Below, piece after piece: positions 13,302 through 21,678 of a DNA stretch of 33,826 nt. The stretch is from Sphaerochaeta sp. Phil3 (GTDB lineage: Bacteria; Spirochaetota; Spirochaetia; Sphaerochaetales; Sphaerochaetaceae). A program made the position numbers and the translations under genes. Below the pieces are notes generated by a model. The model was not told where the DNA came from. It saw nothing but the letters and a program-made list of their open reading frames with translations, and ran no database searches. The stretch's first letter is position 1. Each line of letters opens with the position of its first letter. The stretch covers positions 1-33,826 of the forward strand of contig MSGT01000066.1 in assembly GCA_001940825.1 (NCBI GenBank), given 5' to 3'.

Positions 13302-16300
13302 TCAGCTCTCCGGGGTGGCGATTTCAAGGACACCCATGGGACAGGCTTTGGCGCATTGGCCGCAGGCTATGCACTTCTTGGAGACGTGCATGACGGGGTC
13401 TTCCACCATGAGGCCAAACGGGCAGGCTTCACGGCACTTGCCGCAGTTGTTGCACATCTTGAGGTCCACGACGCACACTCCAAACTGATTGCGGCTTATG
13501 GCCTTCTGAGGACAGGCATCTGCACAGCGTCCGCACTGTATACACGTCACAGGTCTTGTTATGAGACCCTGTATGCCGCTTTGGTTGCCAATTCCTTTCC
13601 TCTCCCGCACTTGCAGGAATGCAAGTGAAGCCTTCTCTTGCTTGAAGAAGATCTTGGAGCATGTACGCACGCACTCAAGGCATCCTATGCAGCGAGCGTT
13701 CTTGTTCACTGCAAGGCTCTTGACCTTGCGCTTCACTGCTGAGCCTTCGTCGAGGCTATATGGAGTGTTTTCTATAGGAAGCGAGAAGCGCTTAATACCA
13801 TCGAGCCTGTAGTAGGCATCGGCTATGCAAGGGGCCGTTGGGATGGAAGTGATCTCTCCAAGTCCCTTGCCTCCGTTTGCTATATCAAGGCCGGGTTTTT
13901 CTATGATTACAGGCACTAAATCAGGTACTTCGTCCGCTCTGAAAAGCCCAAGGGAGCCATATTTTGCAAGTGGCTTGCAGTCTTTGAGAGGGTAGTTCTC
14001 CCTAAGGGCGTAGCCTGTGCCCATAATGACACCGCCTTCTATCTGGCCTTCAACGTTGGTTGGGTTTATTGCCCGTCCTACATCGTGGGCGGCTATGATC
14101 CTGTCTATCTTGTGGGTCTTCTCATCGAGCACCGCAACTTGGGTTGCATAGCCGTATGCCACGTGGCTCTTTGGATGTGGCTTGTCGCTGCCAAACGGAT
14201 CCGTCTCTGCTAGGTATTCGGCATAGAATTCGCGGCCTTCGAGGGTTTTCAGGGCATCGTTTGGGGTGAGGCTGCTCGTTGAAAAGCTGGAGAATCCGCT
14301 AGGGGCCGAATCCTCAGGGGCATCGGCCTTGGCAACGAAATCGGTCTTGGCAACGAAATCGGCCTTGGCAACGAAATCGGCCTTGGCAACGAAATCGGCC
14401 TTGGCAACGAAATCGGCCTTGGCTGCACCTTCACCAGACACCTTGTCCAATGCCGCCTTCAACTGCAGTGCGGCTCGTCGTGCGGCCTCGCCCGTGACGG
14501 TTGTGTGTCTTGAGCCTGATGTCGTGCCGCTGTCCGGAGCCTTGATGGTGTTGGCTTTCTCCTCGATGACGAGTTCTCCGGGAAGACCCGTTATGTCGCA
14601 GACAATCTGCTTGAGTATGGTACACAGGCCTTGTCCTATGCAGGAGCCCCCGCAGTGGATGACGACGTGGCCATCTCGCACTTCCAGGTCAACTCGTCCA
14701 AAGTCCAAAAGACCCACGCCCACGCCAGCGTTCTTCATGGCACATGCAATGCCTGCGTACCTGTTGGATTCGTATTCGTCCTTGACGGCCTCAAGCGTCT
14801 CCACCAAGCCGGTTGCGTTGTCAACGATTTGGCCGTTTGGAAGTGCCTGACCTGGCCTTATGGCGTTGCGGTAGCGAATCTCCCAGTGAGAGATTCCAAT
14901 TTCGTCTGCAATGTGGTTGAGCATGGACTCTATGGCAAAGCACGTCTGGGTTACACCAAAGCCTCTGAATGCGCCCGCAGGCGGGTTGTTGGTGTAGTAG
15001 GCGTATCCGTCTATCTGGAAGTTTTCGTAGTTGTATGGACCCGATGCATGTGTGCACGCCCTTTGCAAAACAGGAAGCCCCAACGATGCGTATGCGCCCG
15101 TGTCTGCAATCACAGTGGCTTTGAGGCCTTGGATTATGCCGTTTTCATCGCATCCAAGGGTGAAGTCCATATCCATTGGGTGTCGCTTTGGATGCACCAG
15201 AATGCTTTCTTGCCTCGTGAGCTTCATCTTGCATGGACGTTTGGTGAGTAGGGCGGCAAGTGCGCTAAGGTGCTGTACCGTAACGTCCTCCTTGCCTCCA
15301 AAGCCACCGCCTACATAGCAGTTCTCTACTACAACCTTTTCTGGTGGCAGTCCCAGCATTGGTGCTGTTTCGCGTCTTGTGTCATAGACACTCTGGTCCG
15401 TGGAGTATATCTTCACGCCAGTGACATTGCCAGTGGCATTGCCAGTGACATTGACAGTGTCTTTGGAATCGCCGCTTTCAGATCCGATTTCAGAACCATC
15501 TACAATAGGGAACGCCACCGCAGCCTCAGGCTCTAGGAACGCATGCTCGGTCCACGGAGTGGAGTATTTCTCGTGCAGTACGTATTTTGATTTAGCCAAA
15601 GCGGTTTCCACGTCTCCGCGGTCCACATGGGTGTGCCCAAGAAGGTTGCCGCCTTCTCTTTCCTCATGAACCCTGGGAGCATCCTCCTTCATTGCCTCGT
15701 ATGGTGATGAAACGAAGGGAAGCACCTCGTACTGAACCTTCACAAGGTCAGCGGCTTTGCGGGCATCGGCGTATGTTTCGCCCGCCACTATGCATATAGC
15801 ATCTCCAAGGTAACGGGTTATACCACCAACCGGGATCATTGCGTCCCAGTCCCTGAGTATGTGTCCTACTTTTATATCGCCAGGGATGTCCTGAGCCGTG
15901 AAGATTCCAAACACACCGTTTGCGTCCATTGCAAGCGAAGTGTCTATGGAAAGCACCCTTGCGCGCGGATACTTGGATCTGACAGCCACAACGTGCAGCA
16001 TGCCGTCTGCGTATATGTCATCTGGGTAGACCCCACGTCCCGTAACCTTGTCCATGACATCCACACGTGGGATGCGCTGTCCAATTCTCCAGTTGCGGTC
16101 TTTGTCTATGCCTTCAACGCCAAGGGCCTTGAACTCATCATTTTTCAGACCGATGTCCTTGCACTCTTCCTTGGCCGCATCCTCTCTGAACATCCTTGCC
16201 GCAAGTTCAACGGCCTTCACTATCTTTGCATAGCCCGTGCAGCGGCAAATGTTGTTCCTTAAGGCATGTCGAATGTCCTTTTCCGTGGGTGATGGGTTCT

Positions 16301-16634
16301 CGTCCAAAAGCGCCTTTGAGCATATCACCATGCCAGGGATGCAGAACCCGCACTGAACAGCACCGGCCTCTCCAAATGCAGTGGTGAATATGTCCTTTTG
16401 CCTTTGCGACAGCCCTTCGACCGTCCTGACGGACTTTCCCTCCATGTCTGACACCATTAGCGTGCATGCCTTCACGGCCTTGCCATCCACAAGGATTGTG
16501 CAGGTTCCACATGCACCCTCCGAGCATCCGTCCTTGACCGATGTCAAACGAAGGTCGTCTCTAAGATATCTTATGAGTTTTTTGTCGTTTCCTACGACAA
16601 CAGGGCTATCGTTTACGGAAAAGCTTGTACTCAC
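13302..16634 (-). CDS. One-chain xanthine dehydrogenase: [2Fe-2S] + molybdopterin + polyferredoxin
   Basis: This 1110-residue molybdenum hydroxylase should oxidise hypoxanthine/xanthine toward urate. Residues 1-150 hold two [2Fe-2S] sites (C37, C42, C45, C57; then C95, C98, C130, C132). The molybdopterin part starts near 185, with GGGFGGKED, GAFRGFG and the catalytic-glutamate region GGKGLGEITSIP. The last ~120 residues are a ferredoxin with four CxxCxxC clusters (CIGCLEC, CIQCGRC, CNNCGKC, CIACGQC). No FAD domain is present, so electrons probably pass to the ferredoxin end and not directly to NAD+. It resembles selenium-dependent clostridial enzymes. Start is GTG, overlapping the permease stop (GTGA). 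Two tandem repeats lie inside the molybdopterin part. Xanthine is inferred from the family and transporter; a related purine is possible. Confidence 0.88.
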   Translation of the reverse strand: MSTSFSVNDSPVVVGNDKKLIRYLRDDLRLTSVKDGCSEGACGTCTILVDGKAVKACTLMVSDMEGKSVRTVEGLSQRQKDIFTTAFGEAGAVQCGFCIPGMVICSKALLDENPSPTEKDIRHALRNNICRCTGYAKIVKAVELAARMFREDAAKEECKDIGLKNDEFKALGVEGIDKDRNWRIGQRIPRVDVMDKVTGRGVYPDDIYADGMLHVVAVRSKYPRARVLSIDTSLAMDANGVFGIFTAQDIPGDIKVGHILRDWDAMIPVGGITRYLGDAICIVAGETYADARKAADLVKVQYEVLPFVSSPYEAMKEDAPRVHEEREGGNLLGHTHVDRGDVETALAKSKYVLHEKYSTPWTEHAFLEPEAAVAFPIVDGSEIGSESGDSKDTVNVTGNATGNVTGVKIYSTDQSVYDTRRETAPMLGLPPEKVVVENCYVGGGFGGKEDVTVQHLSALAALLTKRPCKMKLTRQESILVHPKRHPMDMDFTLGCDENGIIQGLKATVIADTGAYASLGLPVLQRACTHASGPYNYENFQIDGYAYYTNNPPAGAFRGFGVTQTCFAIESMLNHIADEIGISHWEIRYRNAIRPGQALPNGQIVDNATGLVETLEAVKDEYESNRYAGIACAMKNAGVGVGLLDFGRVDLEVRDGHVVIHCGGSCIGQGLCTILKQIVCDITGLPGELVIEEKANTIKAPDSGTTSGSRHTTVTGEAARRAALQLKAALDKVSGEGAAKADFVAKADFVAKADFVAKADFVAKTDFVAKADAPEDSAPSGFSSFSTSSLTPNDALKTLEGREFYAEYLAETDPFGSDKPHPKSHVAYGYATQVAVLDEKTHKIDRIIAAHDVGRAINPTNVEGQIEGGVIMGTGYALRENYPLKDCKPLAKYGSLGLFRADEVPDLVPVIIEKPGLDIANGGKGLGEITSIPTAPCIADAYYRLDGIKRFSLPIENTPYSLDEGSAVKRKVKSLAVNKNARCIGCLECVRTCSKIFFKQEKASLAFLQVRERKGIGNQSGIQGLITRPVTCIQCGRCADACPQKAISRNQFGVCVVDLKMCNNCGKCREACPFGLMVEDPVMHVSKKCIACGQCAKACPMGVLEIATPES
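14323..14430. repeat. 18-base tandem repeat within the xanthine dehydrogenase gene
   Basis: Five full units and one partial unit of TCGGCCTTGGCAACGAAA encode repeated ADFVAK. One unit differs by a single base (A to T substitution in the protein). The near-identity means recent expansion. It falls in a loop between two conserved parts of the molybdopterin domain, so length changes may be tolerated. Confidence 0.9.
15418..15465. repeat. 12-base tandem repeat within the xanthine dehydrogenase gene
   Basis: Four units of GCCAGTGACATT or close variants encode NVTGNATGNVTG, a second surface-type insertion before VKIYSTDQSVYDTRRE. Confidence 0.75.
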
Positions 16635-17578
16635 ACCCTCATCTCCCTATTGAATGATTTTCCAAGCGCCGCCGGTCCAAGCTTGTTGGACTCGCGGTTG
16701 AACGCCAATACCACTATTACTAGGATATAAGGCAGCATTGTCAAGAACTCGTAGTACTGGAACTGAGGAACGAAGATCTGGATTTGGGTCTGGAATACCT
16801 GTGCAAACGTAAAGAGCACCGCTCCAAGGAAAATCTTAACAGGATGCCACTTTCCAAAATATACAAGGGCGACTGCAATGAAGCCGCGTCCGTTTATTAT
16901 TCCGGCGTTGAACATCTTTGCCTGGCACAGAGTGAGGAATGCACCTGCAAAACCTGCCATGGCACCGCCTACCGCAAGGCTTTGGTAGCGCACTTTCGTT
17001 ACGTTTATGCCAAGTGAATCGGCTGCCCTTGGATGTGTTCCAACAGCTCTGACCTTGAGACCCCATGGGGTCTTGTATATTACATACCATGCAACAGGAA
17101 CCATGAGGTATGCAAAGTAGACCACAGGGTTGTGGGTGAAGAACACCTCTCCAATGATAGGAATTCTGGAAAGGCCTGGGATCGCTGTTGCATTTATTCC
17201 CGTTATGGACTGAGTGCCACCAATGTAGGAGCGGAAGAAAGTGCCTGCAAGGCCCACTCCAAACATTTGCATTCCAATGCCCGCAATTCCCTGCGGTGCT
17301 CTGAACGTTATGACAATTATTCCAAACAGCAGTCCAAGAAGAGCTCCGCATACTGTCGCGGCCAAAAGCCCAAGGATGTTCACATACCAAGGTACTGCGG
17401 ATGCACCGCCAATTGAGAATGGAATGAGCATTCCAAGAAAGGCCCCCATGCTCATTATGCCTTCGCATCCAAGGTTGAAGATTCCCGCCTTCTGGTTGAA
17501 CATTTCACCCATGGATGCCATGAGTAGGGCGGCTGAAAATCTTACCGTAAGCGTTAGTGTGTTTACTATGAAATCCAT
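16631..17578 (-). CDS. ABC transporter permease, purine/nucleoside (BmpD/YufQ type)
   Basis: This 315-residue inner-membrane protein has about eight to ten hydrophobic segments and the branched-chain/ribose-type permease signature (GEMFNQKAGIFNLGCEGIMSMGAFLG near residues 24-47). A second conserved stretch (AVGTHPRAADSLGINVTKVRYQS) is the loop that contacts the ATPase. It pairs with the upstream permease to form the channel. ATG 17578 follows GGAAGG by six bases and lies 11 bases after the previous stop; its own stop overlaps the xanthine dehydrogenase start (GTGA). Confidence 0.9.
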   Translation of the reverse strand: MDFIVNTLTLTVRFSAALLMASMGEMFNQKAGIFNLGCEGIMSMGAFLGMLIPFSIGGASAVPWYVNILGLLAATVCGALLGLLFGIIVITFRAPQGIAGIGMQMFGVGLAGTFFRSYIGGTQSITGINATAIPGLSRIPIIGEVFFTHNPVVYFAYLMVPVAWYVIYKTPWGLKVRAVGTHPRAADSLGINVTKVRYQSLAVGGAMAGFAGAFLTLCQAKMFNAGIINGRGFIAVALVYFGKWHPVKIFLGAVLFTFAQVFQTQIQIFVPQFQYYEFLTMLPYILVIVVLAFNRESNKLGPAALGKSFNREMRV

Positions 17579-17589
17579 GTGCAGCCTTC

Positions 17590-18711
17590 CTATGCTTCCT
17601 TTGCGCCTTTTGCGCATATATCGCTTGTGTTTCTTATGTCCTGTATCGTGCGACTGAAGAAGCGCTTTCTGAAACGTTCCTGTGAGTACGGATTGTTTAT
17701 CGCCATTTGAACGGCGACGATTATGAGGATTATAAGTCCCTGTAGCGTTGATACCAGGTTTGGTGGAACCGCTGTAAGAATCTGCAGGTTCACCTGACTG
17801 TAGAGCAGGATCCCAAAGAAGAACGCCGCTGGGATTATCCCAATTGGATGCAGTGCTCCAAAAAGAGCCACGACGATTCCAGAGAAACCGTAGCCTGATG
17901 TGATGCCTTCCATTGCTCGACCCTGCACGCCCATGAGTTCAACGGCTCCTGCCATGCCGGCACAGGCTCCTGAAATCATCATTGAGATGATGAGATATCT
18001 TGAAACGTTTATCCCTCCGTACCTTGCAGCCCTTTCAGACGCACCTGCGGCTCGCATCTTGTAGCCCCATGTGGTCTTGAAGAGAAGTATGTATATCAAA
18101 ACGACCAGAATTGCCGCAAGGATTATGCCTTGGTGCAGAGATGCGCCCTTGATGAACTTCGTAAGAGTTGCGTTCGACGAAATCCTTGCTGTCATTGGCG
18201 TTCCCGTCTTTTCGTTTGGATCCAGCATTGGAATCCTTATGCAAAAGAGGTAGAACTGCGCTGCGGCATAGTTGAGCATGACAGTGGAAAGCAGCTCGCT
18301 TACCTCTAGCTTCGCCTTAAGAAAACCTGGAACGAAGCCGTATGCCGCACCCGCAATTGCCCCAAAGAGAATGCAAAGTGGGATTGCAATGATGCGTGGA
18401 ATTCCATCGCAGTGGAGGGCTATGGCGCAGGAGGCTATGACACCCATGTACATTTGGCCTTCAGCTCCAATGTTGTTTATTCCGCTTCTTGAGGATACGC
18501 TAATGCCCAAGGCTATTATCATAAGGGGAATCATCCTCGTAAGGACTTCGCAGAACGAGCGCATGTTCTTGAACGGCATCGAGATGATTATCCAATACGT
18601 TTCAAAGACGCTGCCTCCTACAGCGAGGATTATGAGCGCCCCAACGACGAGGGCTATGAGTATGGCCGCCGTTATGACGGAGACCTTGTACCAAAGTTTG
18701 TAGTTATTCAT
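17590..18711 (-). CDS. ABC transporter permease, purine/nucleoside (BmpC/YufP type)
   Basis: This 373-residue membrane protein is the longer of the two permeases, as usual in BMP-type systems. It has an N-terminal membrane segment, then RMIPLMIIALGISVSSRSG and NIGAEGQMYMGVIA, and the ATPase-contact loop (AAGASERAARYGGINVSRY). The start ATGAATAA overlaps the ATPase stop by eight bases, with AAGGA just upstream, so the two are translationally coupled. An in-frame ATG at 18741 would add ten residues inside the ATPase gene and is less likely. Confidence 0.9.
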   Translation of the reverse strand: MNNYKLWYKVSVITAAILIALVVGALIILAVGGSVFETYWIIISMPFKNMRSFCEVLTRMIPLMIIALGISVSSRSGINNIGAEGQMYMGVIASCAIALHCDGIPRIIAIPLCILFGAIAGAAYGFVPGFLKAKLEVSELLSTVMLNYAAAQFYLFCIRIPMLDPNEKTGTPMTARISSNATLTKFIKGASLHQGIILAAILVVLIYILLFKTTWGYKMRAAGASERAARYGGINVSRYLIISMMISGACAGMAGAVELMGVQGRAMEGITSGYGFSGIVVALFGALHPIGIIPAAFFFGILLYSQVNLQILTAVPPNLVSTLQGLIILIIVAVQMAINNPYSQERFRKRFFSRTIQDIRNTSDICAKGAKEA

Positions 18712-20230
18712 CTTCCTTGACCCCCGCCATGAGAATTCCAAGTCTGCTGCTGTTGGCTTCGTCCCTCATTAGGACCTTCTGCGTCCTGCCTTTGAAGATT
18801 ACGGCAATCCTATCGCTCAGGTTCATTATCTCTTCAAGCTCCTCGCTTATGAGAAGGATTCCAACTCCCTTTTTCCTTAAATCCAGAAGCTGTCTATGTA
18901 TGAACTCCGCAGCCCCCATGTCCAAGCCTCTGATAGGGTAGACGCACACAAGGAACTTTGGATTTCGTGAAATCTCCCTTGCAAGGATGACCTTTTGGAT
19001 GTTTCCTCCCGACAGCGAGCCCGCTGCTATGTTTATATGGGGAGACCTTATGTCAAAGTCCTTTCTCGCAGCCTGCGCATAATCCTCTATCTCCTTCTCC
19101 TTGAGGATGTGCGCCTTGGAGAACCGGGATGCCTCGCTGTCCTTGAGGATTAGGTTCTCCTTTATGGACATGGACGGGACTATGCCCTCAGTATTGCGTT
19201 CCTCCGGGATATAACCCATTCCTAGACCGATTACCTCGTGCGGCGTCTTGTTTGAAATCTCCTCTCCAAAGAACGAGATGCTTCCACTTTCCACCTTTCT
19301 AAGACCGTTTATGGCCTCGGCAAGCTCCCTTTGTCCGTTTCCTGACACACCCGCAAGGCCAACAATCTCCCCTTGCCTTACCTCAAGGTTGAAATCGTCG
19401 AGGGCAAGGAAGCCTCTATCGCTTCTTACGCATAGGTTTTTTATCGTAAGGGCAGGAGCGCCCTCGCATGGAGATTCGGTATTCTCTGTGGTCTCCACCT
19501 CATGGCCTGTCATAAGGGCAGCTATCTCCTTTGGAGAGTAGTCCTTAGTGCTTCCGTTGAACACGACCCTGCCATGTCTTAGAATGCTCACCTTATGTGA
19601 CAACGCCTTAACTTCATTGAGCTTGTGGCTTATGAAGATTATGGAAAGCTCACGACTCATGTTGTCCAGAAGCCTTATGAGCTCGTCCGTCTCCTGAGGG
19701 GTGAGTGCGCTTGTAGGTTCGTCGAGAATCAGGAATTTGGCTCCAAGGCACAGCGTCTTGACAAGTTCGACTCTCTGTTGCTCTCCAACGGAAAGCTGCC
19801 ATACGAAGGCATCGGGGTCTACATGCAGGCTGTATTTTCTGGATATCTCTGCGATCCTTGTTCTGACCATTGCCGTATCTATCTTGGTAGTCCTCCAGCT
19901 TTCCTTCATGCCAAGGGTGATGTTTTCAAGCACCGTCATGTTTGGCACGAGCATGTACTGTTGGTGGACCATCCCAATGCCGTATGCAAATGCATCGTTT
20001 GGGGATTTGAAGTTGACTTCCTCTCCGTTTATGTAGATATGGCCCTCATCCGGTTGGTAGAGGCCCATTATTATGTTCATGAGTGTCGTTTTTCCAGCTC
20101 CGTTCTCGCCAACAAGGGCTAGGATTTCGTGCTCGCCTACCGTTAGGCTTATGTCGTCCGATGCCAACACCCCTGGGAACCGCTTGGTTATGTGTTCTAC
20201 TTTAAGTTCTCTTATTCTTTCGTTGTTCAT
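18704..20230 (-). CDS. ABC transporter ATPase with two nucleotide-binding domains
   Basis: This 508-residue cytoplasmic protein has two tandem ABC domains, as in sugar and nucleoside importers. The first has Walker A GENGAGKTT near residue 41, signature LSVGEQQR and Walker B LILDEPTSAL. The second has a degenerate P-loop (GVSGNGQRE, no GKT) and signature LSGGNIQK, the normal state for this family, so only the first domain is expected to be fully catalytic. The second Walker B reads FLVCVYPIRGLD. The start is placed at ATG 20230, with no clear ribosome site, just after the terminator hairpin. An upstream ATG would start inside that hairpin. Confidence 0.9.
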   Translation of the reverse strand: MNNERIRELKVEHITKRFPGVLASDDISLTVGEHEILALVGENGAGKTTLMNIIMGLYQPDEGHIYINGEEVNFKSPNDAFAYGIGMVHQQYMLVPNMTVLENITLGMKESWRTTKIDTAMVRTRIAEISRKYSLHVDPDAFVWQLSVGEQQRVELVKTLCLGAKFLILDEPTSALTPQETDELIRLLDNMSRELSIIFISHKLNEVKALSHKVSILRHGRVVFNGSTKDYSPKEIAALMTGHEVETTENTESPCEGAPALTIKNLCVRSDRGFLALDDFNLEVRQGEIVGLAGVSGNGQRELAEAINGLRKVESGSISFFGEEISNKTPHEVIGLGMGYIPEERNTEGIVPSMSIKENLILKDSEASRFSKAHILKEKEIEDYAQAARKDFDIRSPHINIAAGSLSGGNIQKVILAREISRNPKFLVCVYPIRGLDMGAAEFIHRQLLDLRKKGVGILLISEELEEIMNLSDRIAVIFKGRTQKVLMRDEANSSRLGILMAGVKEDE

Positions 20231-20239
20231 GTGTTCTAC

Positions 20240-20272
20240 TATAAAAAGAGTGCCGGCCTTGGAGACCGGCAC
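20240..20272 (-). terminator. Intrinsic terminator/attenuator inside the purine operon
   Basis: GTGCCGG pairs with CCGGCAC over 20250-20272, and the minus strand continues TCTTTTTAT (to about 20241). It lies between the binding-protein gene and the ATPase, so partial read-through would give much more binding protein than transporter. Confidence 0.8.
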
Positions 20273-20287
20273 ATGTAAATGCGCTAA

Positions 20288-21322
20288 TCAAAGCTTGCTG
20301 TAGTCTACATCGCTCCAATTTGCAAGGATATTGGCCTGTGCCTTGAACTCTGCCATCTTGTCTTCGACAGCCTTCTTGATCTCTGGAGTGATTTTGTCAG
20401 CACACTTTGCTGTGTTCCAACCCCATACGAAACCGCCGTTGCTAAAGTTCATTGGAATGAGTTCTCCGCCAAGCTTGCCTTCATCGAACTTCTCGACAAG
20501 GCCAATGAGGACTGCTTTGTAGTTGTATGAGGAGGCTGCAATGCATTTGTAGCCTTCGTCAAGGTCAATCTGTGCAAGGTCCTGACCAACCCACCAGATG
20601 TCCTTGTCTGGATAGTCCGCAACTGCTCTGAGAGCGCCAAGGGCCTGCTGAGAGGAGCCTGTAAGGACATCTGCACCACCCTGGATGAACGTCTGTGCTG
20701 CTTCGCCTGACTTGACCGTGTCGTTGAAGTTTCCAATGTGGGTGATCTGGATCTTGCAGGCTGGGTTGACGGACTGTACACCAAGTACGAAGCCTCTGTT
20801 GTACCTTGCGGCATCACCGCCGTCGATAGGTCCTACGAGAGCCACTTTGTTGACCTTGGTCGTCATTCCAGCGACTATTCCGGAGAGGAAACCCGTCTCC
20901 TCTGACTGTGGCATGTAGCTGAATACGTTTGGAGCAATGATGTCGGTTGTGGTTCCAAATGCGAACATTACCTCTGGGAACTCAGCTGCAGCTTCTTCGA
21001 CCTGTGCTCTGAACTGTGAGCCGTGGACTATGATGATGTTGTAGCCAAGGTTCACATATGTCCTTATGGCCGTCATCGTGTCAGCTGGCTGTGTGTTCTC
21101 GACTGCCTTGTAGTCTGCGATTTTGCCTGCAGGAAGCTCTTCTATTGCCTGCTGGATTCCGTCATGCATGGCCTGACACCAGCCTTTGTCGTCGATTGTA
21201 GACGAAACGATGAGAGCTACTTTGATCTCCTTCTTGGCCTCTGCCGTCTCTCCTGCGCCACCAGCGAACAGCATGGACACCGTCAAAAGTACCATAATGG
21301 ATACCAGTAAAGTCTTTTTCAT
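20288..21322 (-). CDS. BMP/PnrA-family purine nucleoside-binding protein
   Basis: This 344-residue periplasmic solute-binding protein resembles the BMP family (PnrA/TmpC of Treponema pallidum binds purine nucleosides). It has a signal peptide (KKTLLVSIMVLLTVSMLFAGG) with no lipobox cysteine, so it may be soluble or anchored only by its signal. Conserved parts are VALIVSSTIDDKGWCQAMHDG, YNIIIVHGSQF, FSYMPQSEETGFLSGIVAG and the YNRGFVLGVQSVNP strand. AGGAG lies seven bases before ATG. It is first in the operon, behind a consensus promoter, with a terminator just after it. The nucleobase or nucleoside bound cannot be read from sequence; the xanthine dehydrogenase at the operon end points to a purine. 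Confidence 0.92.
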   Translation of the reverse strand: MKKTLLVSIMVLLTVSMLFAGGAGETAEAKKEIKVALIVSSTIDDKGWCQAMHDGIQQAIEELPAGKIADYKAVENTQPADTMTAIRTYVNLGYNIIIVHGSQFRAQVEEAAAEFPEVMFAFGTTTDIIAPNVFSYMPQSEETGFLSGIVAGMTTKVNKVALVGPIDGGDAARYNRGFVLGVQSVNPACKIQITHIGNFNDTVKSGEAAQTFIQGGADVLTGSSQQALGALRAVADYPDKDIWWVGQDLAQIDLDEGYKCIAASSYNYKAVLIGLVEKFDEGKLGGELIPMNFSNGGFVWGWNTAKCADKITPEIKKAVEDKMAEFKAQANILANWSDVDYSKL

Positions 21323-21346
21323 TTTTTTCTCCTTTTGTTTTGGTTC

Positions 21347-21396
21347 GAAGCTTTCGCTTCACTTGAAATTATAGGATACGGTAAATCACATGTCAA
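21347..21396 (-). promoter_or_regulatory. Consensus promoter and leader hairpin of the purine operon
   Basis: Reading leftwards, TTGACA (21391-21396), 17 bases and TATAAT (21368-21373): full consensus at both boxes. The leader has GAAGC-GAAA-GCTTC (21347-21360), a GNRA-capped hairpin near the 5' end that may stabilise the mRNA. The leader is too short for a known purine riboswitch. Confidence 0.8.
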
Positions 21397-21517
21397 AGAA
21401 AAAATGTTTTTTTGTTGCAGTTTGTTGCTTTTGGATTCTGTCTGTCCCTCACTACACCCACTACGCCTACTAACACTCTTTAATCCCCCTGCTGAGATTG
21501 TGAGGTTTTTGTCGCAA

Positions 21518-21593
21518 TGGTGAGCGTGGTGGGTTGGTAAGCTTGGTGAGTATTGTGAGTGTGGTAAGCATGGTGAGCGTGGTAAGCATGGCA
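21518..21593. repeat. Period-9 minisatellite, TGGTRAGCN type
   Basis: About eight units such as TGGTGAGCG, TGGTAAGCT, TGGTAAGCA run in 9-base steps with one 8-base slip. It lies between the purine-operon promoter and exonuclease I. A weaker period-9 stretch (ACTACACCC type) is at about 21450-21480. Confidence 0.75.
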
Positions 21594-21666
21594 CCTGTTT
21601 GTTTGGAAAATACCATTTGTATCGCCAAACAGGTTTGAGGCTTGCGCATTTGTACTGGATTTGTGC

Positions 21667-21672
21667 TAGAAT
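21667..21672 (+). promoter_or_regulatory. -10 element immediately before exonuclease I
   Basis: TAGAAT ends six bases before ATG 21679, which puts the transcript start at or next to the start codon. A matching -35 is poor (TTGCGC at 19 bases). Confidence 0.35.
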
Positions 21673-21678
21673 CAAGGC

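Noticed and set aside
20228-20272. ATPase start at 20272 (adds 14 residues)
   Set aside because: That start lies in the terminator hairpin and the added residues do not match the family.
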